Position numbers and translations under genes: made by a program
In this document: positions 1 to 6,733 of the stretch, one piece after another
Numbering within the stretch: the first letter of the stretch is position 1
Layout: every line of letters begins with the position of its first letter
Assembly: GCA_034667645.1 (NCBI GenBank)
Contig: JAXDQV010000349.1
Location: forward strand, 1-11,101
DNA from: JAJPJG01 sp034667645
Lineage (GTDB): Bacteria > Verrucomicrobiota > Verrucomicrobiia > Chthoniobacterales > Chthoniobacteraceae
Reading direction: 5' to 3'
DNA length: 11,101 nt
The notes under the pieces: generated by a model
Database searches by the model: none
Told to the model about the DNA's origin: nothing
Seen by the model: only the letters and a program-made list of their open reading frames with translations

Positions 1-144
1 AAAATCGATGCGCTCGTTCGTGTTTCCGGCCCGGCCGGCGATGACCTCGTTCACGCCGGTCAGCGTTTTCAGCCGCGCGTAGCCAATCGCGGAGCAGATG
101 GAATCCATGTCGGGATTCTTGTGGCCAATGACGATCGTTTGCAT
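1..144 (-). CDS. ppaC: Manganese-dependent inorganic pyrophosphatase (family II, DHH), N-terminal part
   Basis: This is the first 48 codons of a gene that runs off the left edge of the window. The ATG at 144 opens directly onto the family signature GHKNPDMDSICSAIGYA (residues 7-23). There H8, D12 and D14 match the metal-binding histidine and aspartates at the N-terminus of B. subtilis-type PpaC. Known family role: cytoplasmic hydrolysis of pyrophosphate to phosphate with Mn2+ or Co2+, which pulls biosynthetic reactions forward. The following GRAGNTNERIDF fits the segment between the first two metal-ligand strands. It resembles the subgroup carrying inserted CBS/DRTGG regulatory domains, but that part lies outside the window. 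Another DHH-family phosphoesterase is possible but less likely. No clear Shine-Dalgarno sequence precedes the ATG. Confidence 0.75.
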   Translation of the reverse strand, partial: MQTIVIGHKNPDMDSICSAIGYARLKTLTGVNEVIAGRAGNTNERIDF

Positions 145-194
145 CTCGCGCGGAACCTATAGCGTTGTGTGCCCGTTTCTTGAGAAAGTGGCGG

Positions 195-217
195 GCCGCA
201 GACTCGCGGCTTTTTTT
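195..217 (+). terminator. Rho-independent-type hairpin with T7 tract
   Basis: GCCGC (195-199), loop AGACTC and GCGGC (206-210) are followed at once by seven T (211-217). Read on the plus strand this is a textbook intrinsic terminator shape with a short 5-bp stem. Both flanking genes are on the minus strand, and the stop codon of the moeB-type gene (216-218) is part of the T run. In the minus direction the stem is followed by CCCGCC, not a U tract. It could block antisense transcription into moeB, or act weakly in both directions. Confidence 0.4.
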
Positions 218-1406
218 AGTATTTGGCGACGCTCTGGTCGATCTCGTCGGCCCAGGCAGTGATGCCGCCCTCGACGTTCCACAGCTTCGCAAAACCGGCT
301 TCGCGCAAAAGCTTCAAGGCGCGGCCGGAACGCCCACCGGTTTTACAGTGCAGCACAATCTCATCCGCGCTATCGAGCTCGCTCATGCGCGATGGCAGCT
401 CCCCGAGCGGGATCAATTTCGCGCCCGGAATTTTCGCAATGTCCCATTCGAATCCTTCGCGCACATCCACAAGAACGAACGGCTCTTTGGCATCGAGTTT
501 TCGTTTTAAATCCGTCACCGAAATGGTCGGGATCGGCTCCTCGGCTGCTTCCGCGGCCGCGGCTTGCGGAATGCCGCAGAACTGGTCGTAGTCGATCAAC
601 TCGGTAATCGTCGGATGTTCCGAACAGACCGGGCACTTTGGATCCTTGCGCAGTTTGAACTCGCGAAACTTCAGATTGAGCGCGTCGAAATGCACGAGCC
701 GGCCGATGAGCGATTCGCCGATGCCCATGATCAACTTGATCGCCTCGATCGCCTGCATCACGCCGATGATGCCCGGCAGCACGCCGAGCACGCCGCCTTC
801 CGCGCAGCTCGGGACCATGCCTGGCGGCGGCGGTTCGGGAAACATGCAGCGATAACAGGGGCCGCCGAGGTGCGGCGCGAAGACGGTGCATTGGCCTTCG
901 AAGCGGAAGATCGAGCCGTAGATGTTCGGCTTTTTCAGGAAAACGCAAACGTCGTTGGAAAGGTAGCGCGTCGGAAAGTTGTCGGTGCCATCGATGACGA
1001 TGTCGTAATCCTCGACAATCCCGCGCGCGTTCTCACTCGTGAACATCGTGTCGTGCAAATCGATCTGCACGTTCGGATTCACCTCGCGGATGCGATCGCG
1101 CGCGGAGTTGAGTTTTTTGCGGCCCACGTCTTTGGTGCCGTGCAAAATCTGGCGCTGGAGATTGGAAAAATCGACCACATCGCCATCGACAAGCCCCATT
1201 CTCCCGACGCCGGCCGCCGCGAGATAGAGCGCGATGGGGGATCCGAGCCCGCCGGCGCCGATGCACAAAACGCTCGCAGCTTTCAGCCGCTTCTGCCCCT
1301 CGAGCGTGACCTCGGGCATGATGAGGTGACGCGAGTAGCGGGCGATTTCGTCATTGCTGAACTCGATCTTTTCGAGCCGGCTCGGGTCAATGATGCTGCT
1401 ATTCAT
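216..1406 (-). CDS. moeB: Molybdopterin-synthase adenylyltransferase MoeB/ThiF with C-terminal rhodanese domain
   Basis: This 396-aa E1-like enzyme probably adenylates the C-terminal glycine of a ubiquitin-like sulfur carrier (MoaD or ThiS type) and helps load sulfur onto it, in the cytoplasm. Visible features are the nucleotide-binding loop GAGGLGSP (50-57), the family segment SRHLIMPE (25-32), and FSNLQRQILH (80-89). Two CxxC pairs (C184/C187 and C258/C261) would bind zinc. C201, in SCAEGGVLG, sits at the position of the catalytic cysteine in MOCS3/Uba4-type proteins. The C-terminal rhodanese domain (about 292-396) has active-site C354 in HCKTGGRSG, a six-residue loop typical of sulfurtransferases. 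ThiF plus rhodanese is the known MOCS3/MoeBR layout. I chose the ATG at 1406 over an upstream GTG at 1430 because the family N-terminus begins soon after it. No MoaD or ThiS gene is in the window, so whether it serves Mo cofactor, thiamine or tRNA thiolation is open. Confidence 0.92.
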   Translation of the reverse strand: MNSSIIDPSRLEKIEFSNDEIARYSRHLIMPEVTLEGQKRLKAASVLCIGAGGLGSPIALYLAAAGVGRMGLVDGDVVDFSNLQRQILHGTKDVGRKKLNSARDRIREVNPNVQIDLHDTMFTSENARGIVEDYDIVIDGTDNFPTRYLSNDVCVFLKKPNIYGSIFRFEGQCTVFAPHLGGPCYRCMFPEPPPPGMVPSCAEGGVLGVLPGIIGVMQAIEAIKLIMGIGESLIGRLVHFDALNLKFREFKLRKDPKCPVCSEHPTITELIDYDQFCGIPQAAAAEAAEEPIPTISVTDLKRKLDAKEPFVLVDVREGFEWDIAKIPGAKLIPLGELPSRMSELDSADEIVLHCKTGGRSGRALKLLREAGFAKLWNVEGGITAWADEIDQSVAKY

Positions 1407-1463
1407 AAAAAAGGGCCGACACGCTAGCACGCTGCCCGAAACGCAGCAAGGGGTGCCTCGGAG

Positions 1464-2288
1464 CTAGGGCTTGAGCAGCTCCACCGGCTCCCGCATCCAG
1501 CCGGTAAAATCCGCAAAGACGCGTTCGCTAATGTCCCGCAGCCACAACAGGCACGCGGAGCGACCGTGAAAACGCATGCTCCGCCCTCCGCCGATGGTGC
1601 GCACGCGAGTGCCATCCGCCCGGAAGAGCGAGAACTCCAGTGGCTCGCCGCTCGCCGTCTGGAACTTCGCGAGCACATGCGTGTGAGACTCCGGCGCGAC
1701 CAGATCGAGCAGGTTTCGGCCGATCAATGACTCGCCCTCGTGTCCCAGCATCGTCAGGAGCGCGGGATTCGCCGCGAGGATTTTGCCCTGCTCATGAATG
1801 ATGATCCCCTCGCCGGCTGAGACGAAGAGCAGGTGAAAGTTTTCCGCAGCCTCGCGCATGCGCTCGGCATTTTTTTTCCGCTCGGTGATGTCTTCGATGA
1901 TGATCAGCCGCGCGCTCCGGCCATTGAATCGAATGGTGGCGCCTTTGCATTCCACCTCAATGTTCGAGCCGTCCTTGCGCCGATGGGTCCATTGCGTCGG
2001 CGCGCCAAACTCCATGAAAGCGAGGGTGAGTTGCGAGCGATATTCCAGCCATCCCGGTAGCTCAGCAGTCGGCCGGATTTCCTTCGCGGACATGCCGAGA
2101 AACTCCTCGCGCGAATAGCCGTAATGCCGCACGGCCGCATCATTCACCGCCAAAAAACCCAGCGTTTCCTCATCGAATACCCACATGCACTGCGGATTTT
2201 TTTCGAAAAGGAGCCGATAAGAGGCGAACTCTGCCTTCGCACCGCCTCCCGCTTTTTCATCCCAGACCAGTGGCTTTGCCGTGTTCAA
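1464..2288 (-). CDS. Orphan protein of two PAS domains
   Basis: The 274-aa product contains two PAS sensor domains, about 22-137 and 148-256. The first ends in the PAC-like IIIEDITERKK (129-139) and the second in LLWLRDISERV (247-257). Typical PAS phrases include FEKNPQCMWVFDEET and YSREEFLGMS. No kinase, GGDEF, EAL, HTH or other output domain follows: the protein ends 17 residues after the second PAS, so it is either a small signal-binding adaptor or the remnant of a larger sensor kinase. No signal peptide or membrane helix is seen. The only usable start is a TTG at 2288, since an in-frame TGA lies about 20 bases upstream and no ATG or GTG intervenes. The start lies inside a 16-bp inverted repeat and just below a plausible promoter, which suggests a near-leaderless transcript. 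The ligand cannot be inferred. Confidence 0.8.
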   Translation of the reverse strand: MNTAKPLVWDEKAGGGAKAEFASYRLLFEKNPQCMWVFDEETLGFLAVNDAAVRHYGYSREEFLGMSAKEIRPTAELPGWLEYRSQLTLAFMEFGAPTQWTHRRKDGSNIEVECKGATIRFNGRSARLIIIEDITERKKNAERMREAAENFHLLFVSAGEGIIIHEQGKILAANPALLTMLGHEGESLIGRNLLDLVAPESHTHVLAKFQTASGEPLEFSLFRADGTRVRTIGGGRSMRFHGRSACLLWLRDISERVFADFTGWMREPVELLKP

Positions 2289-2296
2289 GTGAACAC
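2281..2296. repeat. Perfect 16-bp inverted repeat at the PAS gene start (operator candidate)
   Basis: GTGTTC (2281-2286), a 4-base spacer AAGT, and GAACAC (2291-2296) form a perfect inverted repeat. It covers the TTG start codon of the PAS gene and the predicted transcription start. A dimeric regulator bound here would block initiation. Alternatively the RNA hairpin would tie up the start codon. The symmetry is seen directly; the regulatory role is inferred. Confidence 0.5.
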
Positions 2297-2298
2297 AA

Positions 2299-2326
2299 TA
2301 AATATTTCACGCCCGAGCGAGGTCAA
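2299..2326 (-). promoter_or_regulatory. Possible sigma-70 promoter of the PAS gene
   Basis: On the minus strand TTGACC (complement of 2321-2326, 5 of 6 consensus bases) and TATTTA (complement of 2299-2304, 3 of 6) are 16 bp apart in a locally AT-rich patch. Transcription would start near 2292, about 4 bases before the TTG codon. The -35 element sits at the left boundary of the dnaE2 remnant. Confidence 0.35.
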
Positions 2327-2330
2327 CAAC

Positions 2331-3378
2331 TTTAACGAAGCGGAGGAGCTGCGGCGCGCGCAGAGTTTTCATCGCTCGCAGGAACGCATGGATAAAGTCT
2401 GCGTAAAACTTCGAAGCGGGATGAAGCGCAAAGGTTTGCCGCCGGAAGTGATCGATAAGATCGCGGAGTCGGTCACGTCCTTTGCACTCTACGGTTTTCC
2501 GGAAAGTCACGCCATCGGCTTTGCCATTCTCGCGTATGCAAGGGCGTGACCGAAGGTGCATCGCGCGACCGAATTTTTCGCAAGCCTGCTCAACAATCAA
2601 CCGATGGGTTTTTACGCGCCGGCGACGCTGGTGAAAGACGCGAAACGGCATGGCGTCAGGATTCGCGCGGCATCGGTGCTGCACTCGGACTGGCTCTGCA
2701 CGATCGAGCCGGACGGCCCGCTGCGGCTCGGTCTTTGCATCGTGCGCGGGCTCAATTCCGCGCATGGAGAAATGATCGTTTCAGAGTGTGCGCACGCGGC
2801 GTTCGCTTCTCTTTACGATTTTAAAATGCGGACGCAGCTCGGCCAAAACGAACTGCGCGTGTTGGCAAAAATCGGCGCGCTCAATGGACTCAAGGAACAT
2901 CGTCGCGCGGCGCTCTGGCGGGTTGGCGAGCATGTCGTCGCGGATGAACTTTATTTGCCACAAGACCCGACTTTCGGCGGACGCCGCTCGCACCGATGAC
3001 GCCGGAAGAGCGCATGCAGGCCGATTACAGCGGCCCGACCTGAAAAGCGGCCCGCATCCGATGGAATTGCTGCGGCAGGATCATCCTGATTTATGGACGG
3101 CACGTGTGCTGACCAGTGCGAAACATGGCGACTGTGTGCGCATGGCCGCGCGGTGATTTGCCGGCAGCGCTCGGGCACTGCAAAAGGATTCGTGTTTGTG
3201 AGCCTCGAAGACAAGACCGCCATCGCGAACGCGATCATCACGCCGGCGTTATTTGAAAAAATTCCGACTGCTGATTTCACAGGAATCTTTTCTCGTGATC
3301 GACGGTGTCGTGCAAAATCACGAAGGCGTGGTGCACATGAAAGCGCTTCGTGTGGAGATGCTGCGAACGCCGCACTGA
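2331..3378 (+). pseudogene. dnaE2: Error-prone DNA polymerase DnaE2/ImuC, truncated and frameshifted remnant
   Basis: Reading across frames gives the C-terminal third of DnaE2, the alpha-subunit-like polymerase used in SOS translesion synthesis. The first piece has EAEELRRAQSFHRSQERM and the hallmark ALYGFPESHAIGFAILAYA. Then come LLNNQPMGFYAPATLVKDAK, EPDGPLRLGLCIVRGLN and EHRRAALWR. Last come MTPEERMQADYSGP, GPHPMELLRQ, and the OB-fold-like RQRSGTAKGFVFVSLEDKT and FLVIDGVVQNHEGVVHMKAL. The breaks are a TGA at 2547-2549, where the family has a tyrosine, and frameshifts near 2960-2981, 3035-3045, 3145-3155 and 3255-3264 (the last at an A6 run). The roughly 700 N-terminal residues with the PHP and catalytic palm regions are absent: the sequence left of about 2331 is the PAS gene on the other strand. 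The last frame ends with TGA at 3376-3378. It cannot encode a working polymerase. No imuA or imuB is nearby. Confidence 0.9.
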
Positions 3379-3385
3379 CTGCGCC

Positions 3386-3410
3386 GAAGTCCCACGACTT
3401 CCGCTAGCGG
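3386..3410. repeat. Hairpin and palindrome between convergent ends
   Basis: GAAGTC (3386-3391), loop CCAC and GACTTC (3396-3401) form a perfect 6-bp stem. The adjoining CCGCTAGCGG (3401-3410) is a 10-base palindrome. They fill the 33-bp gap between the end of the dnaE2 remnant and the stop codon of the metal-binding-domain gene. There is no T tract on either strand, so a terminator role is only a guess based on position. Confidence 0.35.
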
Positions 3411-3411
3411 C

Positions 3412-4650
3412 TCACGGCAGGACGTTGACTCCGAGCGGCGCTAACTTCGAGATGCCGCCGACCTGCACCTGCGCGAAAAGGCGCACGAATCCCGCGCGCA
3501 ACGCGAAAAACGTGAACTCGAGCTCCGGTCCGCCCCGGTCCGCGGGATTCTGCGGCGGCGCGCCTTTTGGATGCAAATGCAGGACTGTGCTGAAGTCATC
3601 GCAGAACCCGACGAGGTGCGCGTAGGCGGCCATGATTGGCTCGAGTTGAGAAAACGGCGCGCCCTTTTCATCCGTAATCCGCAGCGTCGCCGAGACGGGT
3701 TGCCCCGCTTTGACCACGTCCTGCGCGAAAGCCAAATCAAAACGCAACCCATCCAACTCCGCGTGCAGCTTGGTTCCTTTTTCAACAAGCGGCTCGGGCT
3801 TTCCAACGCCGGGAATGTCCGTCATCACGTATTCCTGAAAGCCGGTGGCGAGCGGGCGCACATCGGCCCAGACCCGGTAAGGTCCCGGCTTTTGCGGGGT
3901 GAAGGTAAAGGCGTAATCGCCCGCAGTCTGCGTCGGCTGCGGATGCTCGTGATGATAATCGGTGAGACTCGCATCCACGACCAGCAGGTGAATTTTTTGC
4001 GTGTGAACTTCGCGTAAATCGATCGGCCGCACCGGGCCGTCGCCAACGATTTTAGCGAGATGCACCGTGACGTATTTCTTCTCGCCCACCTTCAGCGGCG
4101 TATCAGTAAATGTATTCGCACGGATTGTTTTTGTGGGAATCAGCGTCGTGCCAGGACGAAAGAGTGCGGGGCGAACAAGCTGATCGAGCGGCATTCCGCA
4201 CTTCGGGCATGGCTCGTCCTTTTTCCCCAGAACTTCGGCGTGCATCGGGCAGGTGTAGCGCGAAGCCATTGCGCGCGCTGCCGCCCGAACGTCTTCGGGA
4301 TAAGATGCCTCCAGTTTCTGCACGGCTTCGAGCACGACGCGCAACTGCGCTTCCGAGCGCGGCTGATCGTTCGCGTCGCCGGCGGCGTGGAGGTCGGCGA
4401 CCTGCCGGCCGAACATCGCGAGGCCCACTTGCAGATCGTTTTGCTTCGCGTCGCGGAGCAACGCTGAGACGGCAACGTTCAGCGTCATGTCTTCCTCGTG
4501 AATCGCGCTCAACTCGTGCTTCTCGACACACTCGCGCAAACGCTCCACCACTTGCAGCAGCATGCAAAGCGGCTCTGTGAGAGGAGGGTTTTCCGCAGCG
4601 GTCGCGATTCCGAAGAGGAAGAATAAAAATCCGAAAAGGAACGGATGCAT
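3412..4650 (-). CDS. Exported heavy-metal-binding-domain protein with two tandem His-bearing beta domains
   Basis: The ATG at 4650 gives 412 aa starting with a signal peptide (MHPFLFGFLFFLFGIATAAE, cleavage near 19-20), so the product is probably periplasmic or membrane-anchored. Residues 25-130 look helical. Residues 132-155 form a small heavy-metal-binding motif, YTCPMHAEV then CPKCGMPL (C134, C148, C151), as found in copper/heavy-metal efflux proteins. After it two similar beta-rich domains follow, about 178-278 and 300-410. The first has HLLVVDASLTDYHHEHPQP (221-239) and PGPYRVWADV; the second has AHLVGFCDDFSTVLHLHP (344-361) and AGFVRLFAQV. Histidines 233, 234, 236, 345, 358 and 360 are candidate metal ligands. 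A longer upstream reading would start before the signal peptide and overlap the reductase gene, so it was rejected. A role in copper or other metal handling is inferred from the motif only; no efflux pump is in the window. Confidence 0.75.
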   Translation of the reverse strand: MHPFLFGFLFFLFGIATAAENPPLTEPLCMLLQVVERLRECVEKHELSAIHEEDMTLNVAVSALLRDAKQNDLQVGLAMFGRQVADLHAAGDANDQPRSEAQLRVVLEAVQKLEASYPEDVRAAARAMASRYTCPMHAEVLGKKDEPCPKCGMPLDQLVRPALFRPGTTLIPTKTIRANTFTDTPLKVGEKKYVTVHLAKIVGDGPVRPIDLREVHTQKIHLLVVDASLTDYHHEHPQPTQTAGDYAFTFTPQKPGPYRVWADVRPLATGFQEYVMTDIPGVGKPEPLVEKGTKLHAELDGLRFDLAFAQDVVKAGQPVSATLRITDEKGAPFSQLEPIMAAYAHLVGFCDDFSTVLHLHPKGAPPQNPADRGGPELEFTFFALRAGFVRLFAQVQVGGISKLAPLGVNVLP

Positions 4651-4686
4651 TTTAATCAAACTGCACCGCGTGGACGAAATCCGCAT

Positions 4687-4705
4687 TCCTCGGGCAAGCC
4701 GAGGA
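4687..4705 (-). terminator. Hairpin after the aldo/keto reductase stop codon
   Basis: TCCTCGG (4687-4693), loop GCAAG and CCGAGGA (4699-4705) form a perfect 7-bp stem immediately beyond the reductase stop codon at 4706-4708, in the direction of its transcription. The bases that follow on the minus strand, ATGCGGATTT, are only weakly T-rich. It may attenuate or end the reductase transcript before the metal-binding-domain gene, or protect its 3' end. It could also be a dispersed genomic palindrome. Confidence 0.4.
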
Positions 4706-5740
4706 CTATGCCGCGGCGGGCTCGAGTTCCATCGTTCCCTTGTATTTCGGAGGCTCGTCTTCGATGCCGAAATTCTCCGCGTAAAGTTCCTCAATGCGCG
4801 AAAAATCATCGGCGGTCAGCGGCGGGCATGCCGGCGCCTTGGCAAATTCCACGAGCTGCTTTTCCTCGTAAATGTTCGGCAGCGTGGAGGCCACGCGCTC
4901 ATCGGCGAGCAGCCATTGCAAGGCGGCCTGGCCGAGGGTGCGCTCCGCGCTTTCGAGGAAGCGGAGCTGATCGATTTTTTTCACGCCGTTCAACAACCAT
5001 GAACGCGGCCGGTGACGGCGGTGGTCATTTTCCGGGAAGATCGTCTCGGGCGTATAATGGCCCTCGAGCATCCCGCTCGAATGCGTGACGCGCACCAGAA
5101 ACATCGTGTCTTTTCCCGCCTCGGTCGCCGCGTCGTGCATGGCCCGGCCGGGATGCTGTTCGAGCAGGTTGTAGATGTGCTGCACGCTCGCGATGTCGCG
5201 CTCGCGGATGCAGTTCACGCCTTCGTAAAGCCAGCCGATGGCGGGTCCGAGCGCAATGCCGTAGTGCCGGATTTTCCCGGAGCGCTGCAATTTTTCCAGC
5301 GTGGTCCAGATCGCGTCGTCGGACACCTGCTCCATCCGGACGTTGTGAAGCTGCATGAGATCAATGCGATCGGTTTTGAGCCGCTTCAGCGCCGCGTTGG
5401 TGGCGCGCTCGAGTGCGTCGGGAGAGAAATCGTGCGGGATCTCGCGCTGCCCGCGGCCCCGCTCGTTGCCGAAGTTTACGAAATCGTAGCCAATCTTCGT
5501 GGCGATCACGATCTGGTCGCGCTGCGCGGGAAATGCTTTCGCGATCAACTCTTCGCTCAGTCCGTTGCCGTAGGTGTCCGCCGCGTCAAAGAGCGTGATG
5601 CCGAGATCGAGCGCCTTATGCATCAGCGCGATCGCCTCGCCCTCGGTGAAATTTCCCCACCAGCCGGTCGAGACCGTCCACATTCCGAAACCGACTTCGC
5701 TGACGGTCACGTCGGTGTTTTTATAAGTGCGGTATTTCAT
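4706..5740 (-). CDS. Aldo/keto reductase
   Basis: This is a 344-aa (alpha/beta)8-barrel oxidoreductase of the aldo/keto reductase family, which reduces carbonyls with NAD(P)H in the cytoplasm. The catalytic tetrad is visible: D52 and Y57 in FDAADTYGNG, K82 in IVIATKIGYD, and H132 in IDLMQLHNV. The N-terminal SEVGFGMW and the WLLADERVASTLPNI stretch near the cofactor site are also typical. The length is normal and the frame is intact. I chose the ATG at 5740 (MKYRTYKNTDVTVSEVG) because the family begins there; a GTG nine codons upstream would add an unrelated extension. The gene is divergent from the WXG/FtsK operon and 55 bp upstream of the metal-binding-domain gene on the same strand. The C-terminus (about 325-344) is a short polar tail. 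The substrate cannot be told from sequence; sugar, steroid and methylglyoxal reductases all share this fold. Confidence 0.9.
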   Translation of the reverse strand: MKYRTYKNTDVTVSEVGFGMWTVSTGWWGNFTEGEAIALMHKALDLGITLFDAADTYGNGLSEELIAKAFPAQRDQIVIATKIGYDFVNFGNERGRGQREIPHDFSPDALERATNAALKRLKTDRIDLMQLHNVRMEQVSDDAIWTTLEKLQRSGKIRHYGIALGPAIGWLYEGVNCIRERDIASVQHIYNLLEQHPGRAMHDAATEAGKDTMFLVRVTHSSGMLEGHYTPETIFPENDHRRHRPRSWLLNGVKKIDQLRFLESAERTLGQAALQWLLADERVASTLPNIYEEKQLVEFAKAPACPPLTADDFSRIEELYAENFGIEDEPPKYKGTMELEPAAA

Positions 5741-5751
5741 AAGCGGCCTGT

Positions 5752-5780
5752 ATTTTCGCGGCACCACGCGCGCTTGTAAA
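5752..5780 (-). promoter_or_regulatory. Possible promoter of the aldo/keto reductase gene
   Basis: On the minus strand TTTACA (complement of 5775-5780, 5 of 6 consensus bases) and GAAAAT (complement of 5752-5757, 4 of 6) are separated by exactly 17 bp. The transcription start would fall near 5745, only about 5 bases before the ATG. The transcript would then be almost leaderless, which fits the absence of a Shine-Dalgarno sequence. Confidence 0.3.
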
Positions 5781-5912
5781 GAGGGCGAAAGAACGCGCGC
5801 TCACAAACAGCGGAAACACAGTCAGCCGGCCTCCACTTTTCCCGTCGTCGAGGGGCGGTTGCGCCGCGGGACAGAAAGCGTCATGATTCCTTCACCCCGA
5901 TTTTTTGACTCT

Positions 5913-6185
5913 ATGGCTCAAGCAATCATGGATCCGGAAGAAGTGCGGCGCTTCGCCAAGGAACTGAAGCGCTTCAACGAAGATATCCAAACCCGTGCTT
6001 CCTCACTGCAGGCCCGGTTCGCGGCGCTCGGCAGCACGTGGCAGGATCAAGAGCACGCGAAGTTCGCCGAGGACTTCGTCATGACGATGAAGGTGCTGAA
6101 AAAGTTTGTGGACGTCGCAGAAAAACACACGCCGTTCCTCTTGAAAAAGGCGCAGCGCATTGACGATTACCTGGACCAAAGGTGA
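5913..6185 (+). CDS. WXG100-like small helical protein, first gene of the type VII-like operon
   Basis: The 90-aa all-helical product has the size and layout of an ESAT-6/WXG100 protein: helix (about 7-38), short turn GSTWQDQE (40-47), helix (about 48-88). The turn carries W43, D45 and F51. The spacing W-x-D-x5-F equals the W-x-G-x5-F/Y of canonical members, with aspartate replacing glycine. In the family these form helical-hairpin dimers that are exported by, or bind to, FtsK-like ATPases of type VII secretion. The classical C-terminal YxxxD/E export signal is not evident (the tail reads QRIDDYLDQR). I chose the ATG at 5913; an in-frame ATG at 5883 would add ten residues (MIPSPRFFDS) and cannot be excluded, as neither has a good ribosome site. 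The stop codon overlaps the next gene's GTG in GTGA, so translation is probably coupled. Confidence 0.75.
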   Translation: MAQAIMDPEEVRRFAKELKRFNEDIQTRASSLQARFAALGSTWQDQEHAKFAEDFVMTMKVLKKFVDVAEKHTPFLLKKAQRIDDYLDQR

Positions 6186-6733
6186 ACGCGCAGGCCCGAG
6201 TCACATCGCTCGATGCGCTGGAAACTTTCCGGGCGAGCATGATCGTTTTCGGTAACAAGGCGCACAACGCCGCGGACCAAGTCGCCGATGAAATCCGGCG
6301 CACCCGCAGTTGGATTCAGCATGACCAGCGGGTTCATTGGGAAAACGAGCTGCGGCGCCGGAGCCGCGCGCTGGCTCAGGCCGAGCAGGAACTCCTGAGC
6401 GCGAAACTGGTTGGCCTCCTCGACAATCTTTCGGCGCAGCAAAACGCCGTGCGCCGCACCCGCGAGGCTTGTGAAGAAGCGGAGAAAAAACTGCGCAACG
6501 TAAAGCGCTGGACGCGCGATTTCGACAGCGCCGCCGAGCCGCTGGCCAAACGCATCGACAGCTTCCGCGAGGTCCTGGCGCAAACTCTTCCCCGTGCCAT
6601 CGCCTTTCTCCTGCAGGCGCAAAAAACACTCGAAGCTTACGGTGAAACGTCCGCTCCAACCCCCGCTGCGCGTCCGAATCCATCGGGCGACCTTGATGAC
6701 ACGGAAATCGATAACGGGACCCAAGCCCTATGA
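6182..6733 (+). CDS. Coiled-coil protein of unknown function, second gene of the type VII-like operon
   Basis: This 183-aa protein is almost entirely helical from about 8 to 153, rich in Ala, Glu, Arg and Gln with heptad character, notably 55-110 (RRRSRALAQAEQELLSAKL and EEAEKKLRNVKRW). The tail from about 154 is Pro/Ser/Asp-rich and probably disordered. No signal peptide, membrane helix or enzyme motif is seen, and no W-x-D or W-x-G turn comparable to its neighbours, although W44, W53 and W110 are present. I do not recognise a named family. The GTG start at 6182 overlaps the previous stop (GTGA), and its own TGA overlaps the next ATG (ATGA). It may be a structural or chaperone-like partner that connects the small WXG proteins to the ATPase's coiled coils, or itself a substrate. 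This role is inference from operon context. Confidence 0.8.
   Translation: MNAQARVTSLDALETFRASMIVFGNKAHNAADQVADEIRRTRSWIQHDQRVHWENELRRRSRALAQAEQELLSAKLVGLLDNLSAQQNAVRRTREACEEAEKKLRNVKRWTRDFDSAAEPLAKRIDSFREVLAQTLPRAIAFLLQAQKTLEAYGETSAPTPAARPNPSGDLDDTEIDNGTQAL

Noticed and set aside
564..1427. A 287-codon open frame on the plus strand, opposite moeB.
   Set aside because: It lies wholly antisense to a gene with clear motifs and has low-complexity Asp/Arg/Ala composition, the usual by-product of GC-rich third positions.
2124..2330. In-frame plus-strand sequence upstream of the dnaE2 remnant as part of the same gene.
   Set aside because: Its translation does not resemble DnaE2 and it is antisense to the PAS gene.
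4651..4809. Upstream extension of the metal-binding-domain protein by 53 residues.
   Set aside because: It would overlap the reductase gene and place an Arg/Ser-rich segment ahead of an evident signal peptide.
5012..5779. A 255-codon open frame on the plus strand, opposite the aldo/keto reductase.
   Set aside because: It is antisense to the catalytic-tetrad-bearing reductase and shows no recognisable protein motif.
5859..5887. TTGCGC, 17-bp spacer, CATGAT as a promoter for the WXG/FtsK operon.
   Set aside because: Each hexamer matches only 4 of 6 consensus bases, which is expected often by chance; it is also the place of the alternative start codon at 5883. The operon promoter is probably somewhere in 5741-5912 but I cannot fix it.
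5905..5910. TTGACT as a -35 box just before the first WXG-like gene.
   Set aside because: A matching -10 would fall inside the coding region and the sequence there (ATGGAT) is poor.
6144..6185. C-terminal YxxxD/E type VII export signal in the 90-aa protein.
   Set aside because: The tail has a tyrosine (Y86) but no acidic residue four positions later; the protein ends at 90.
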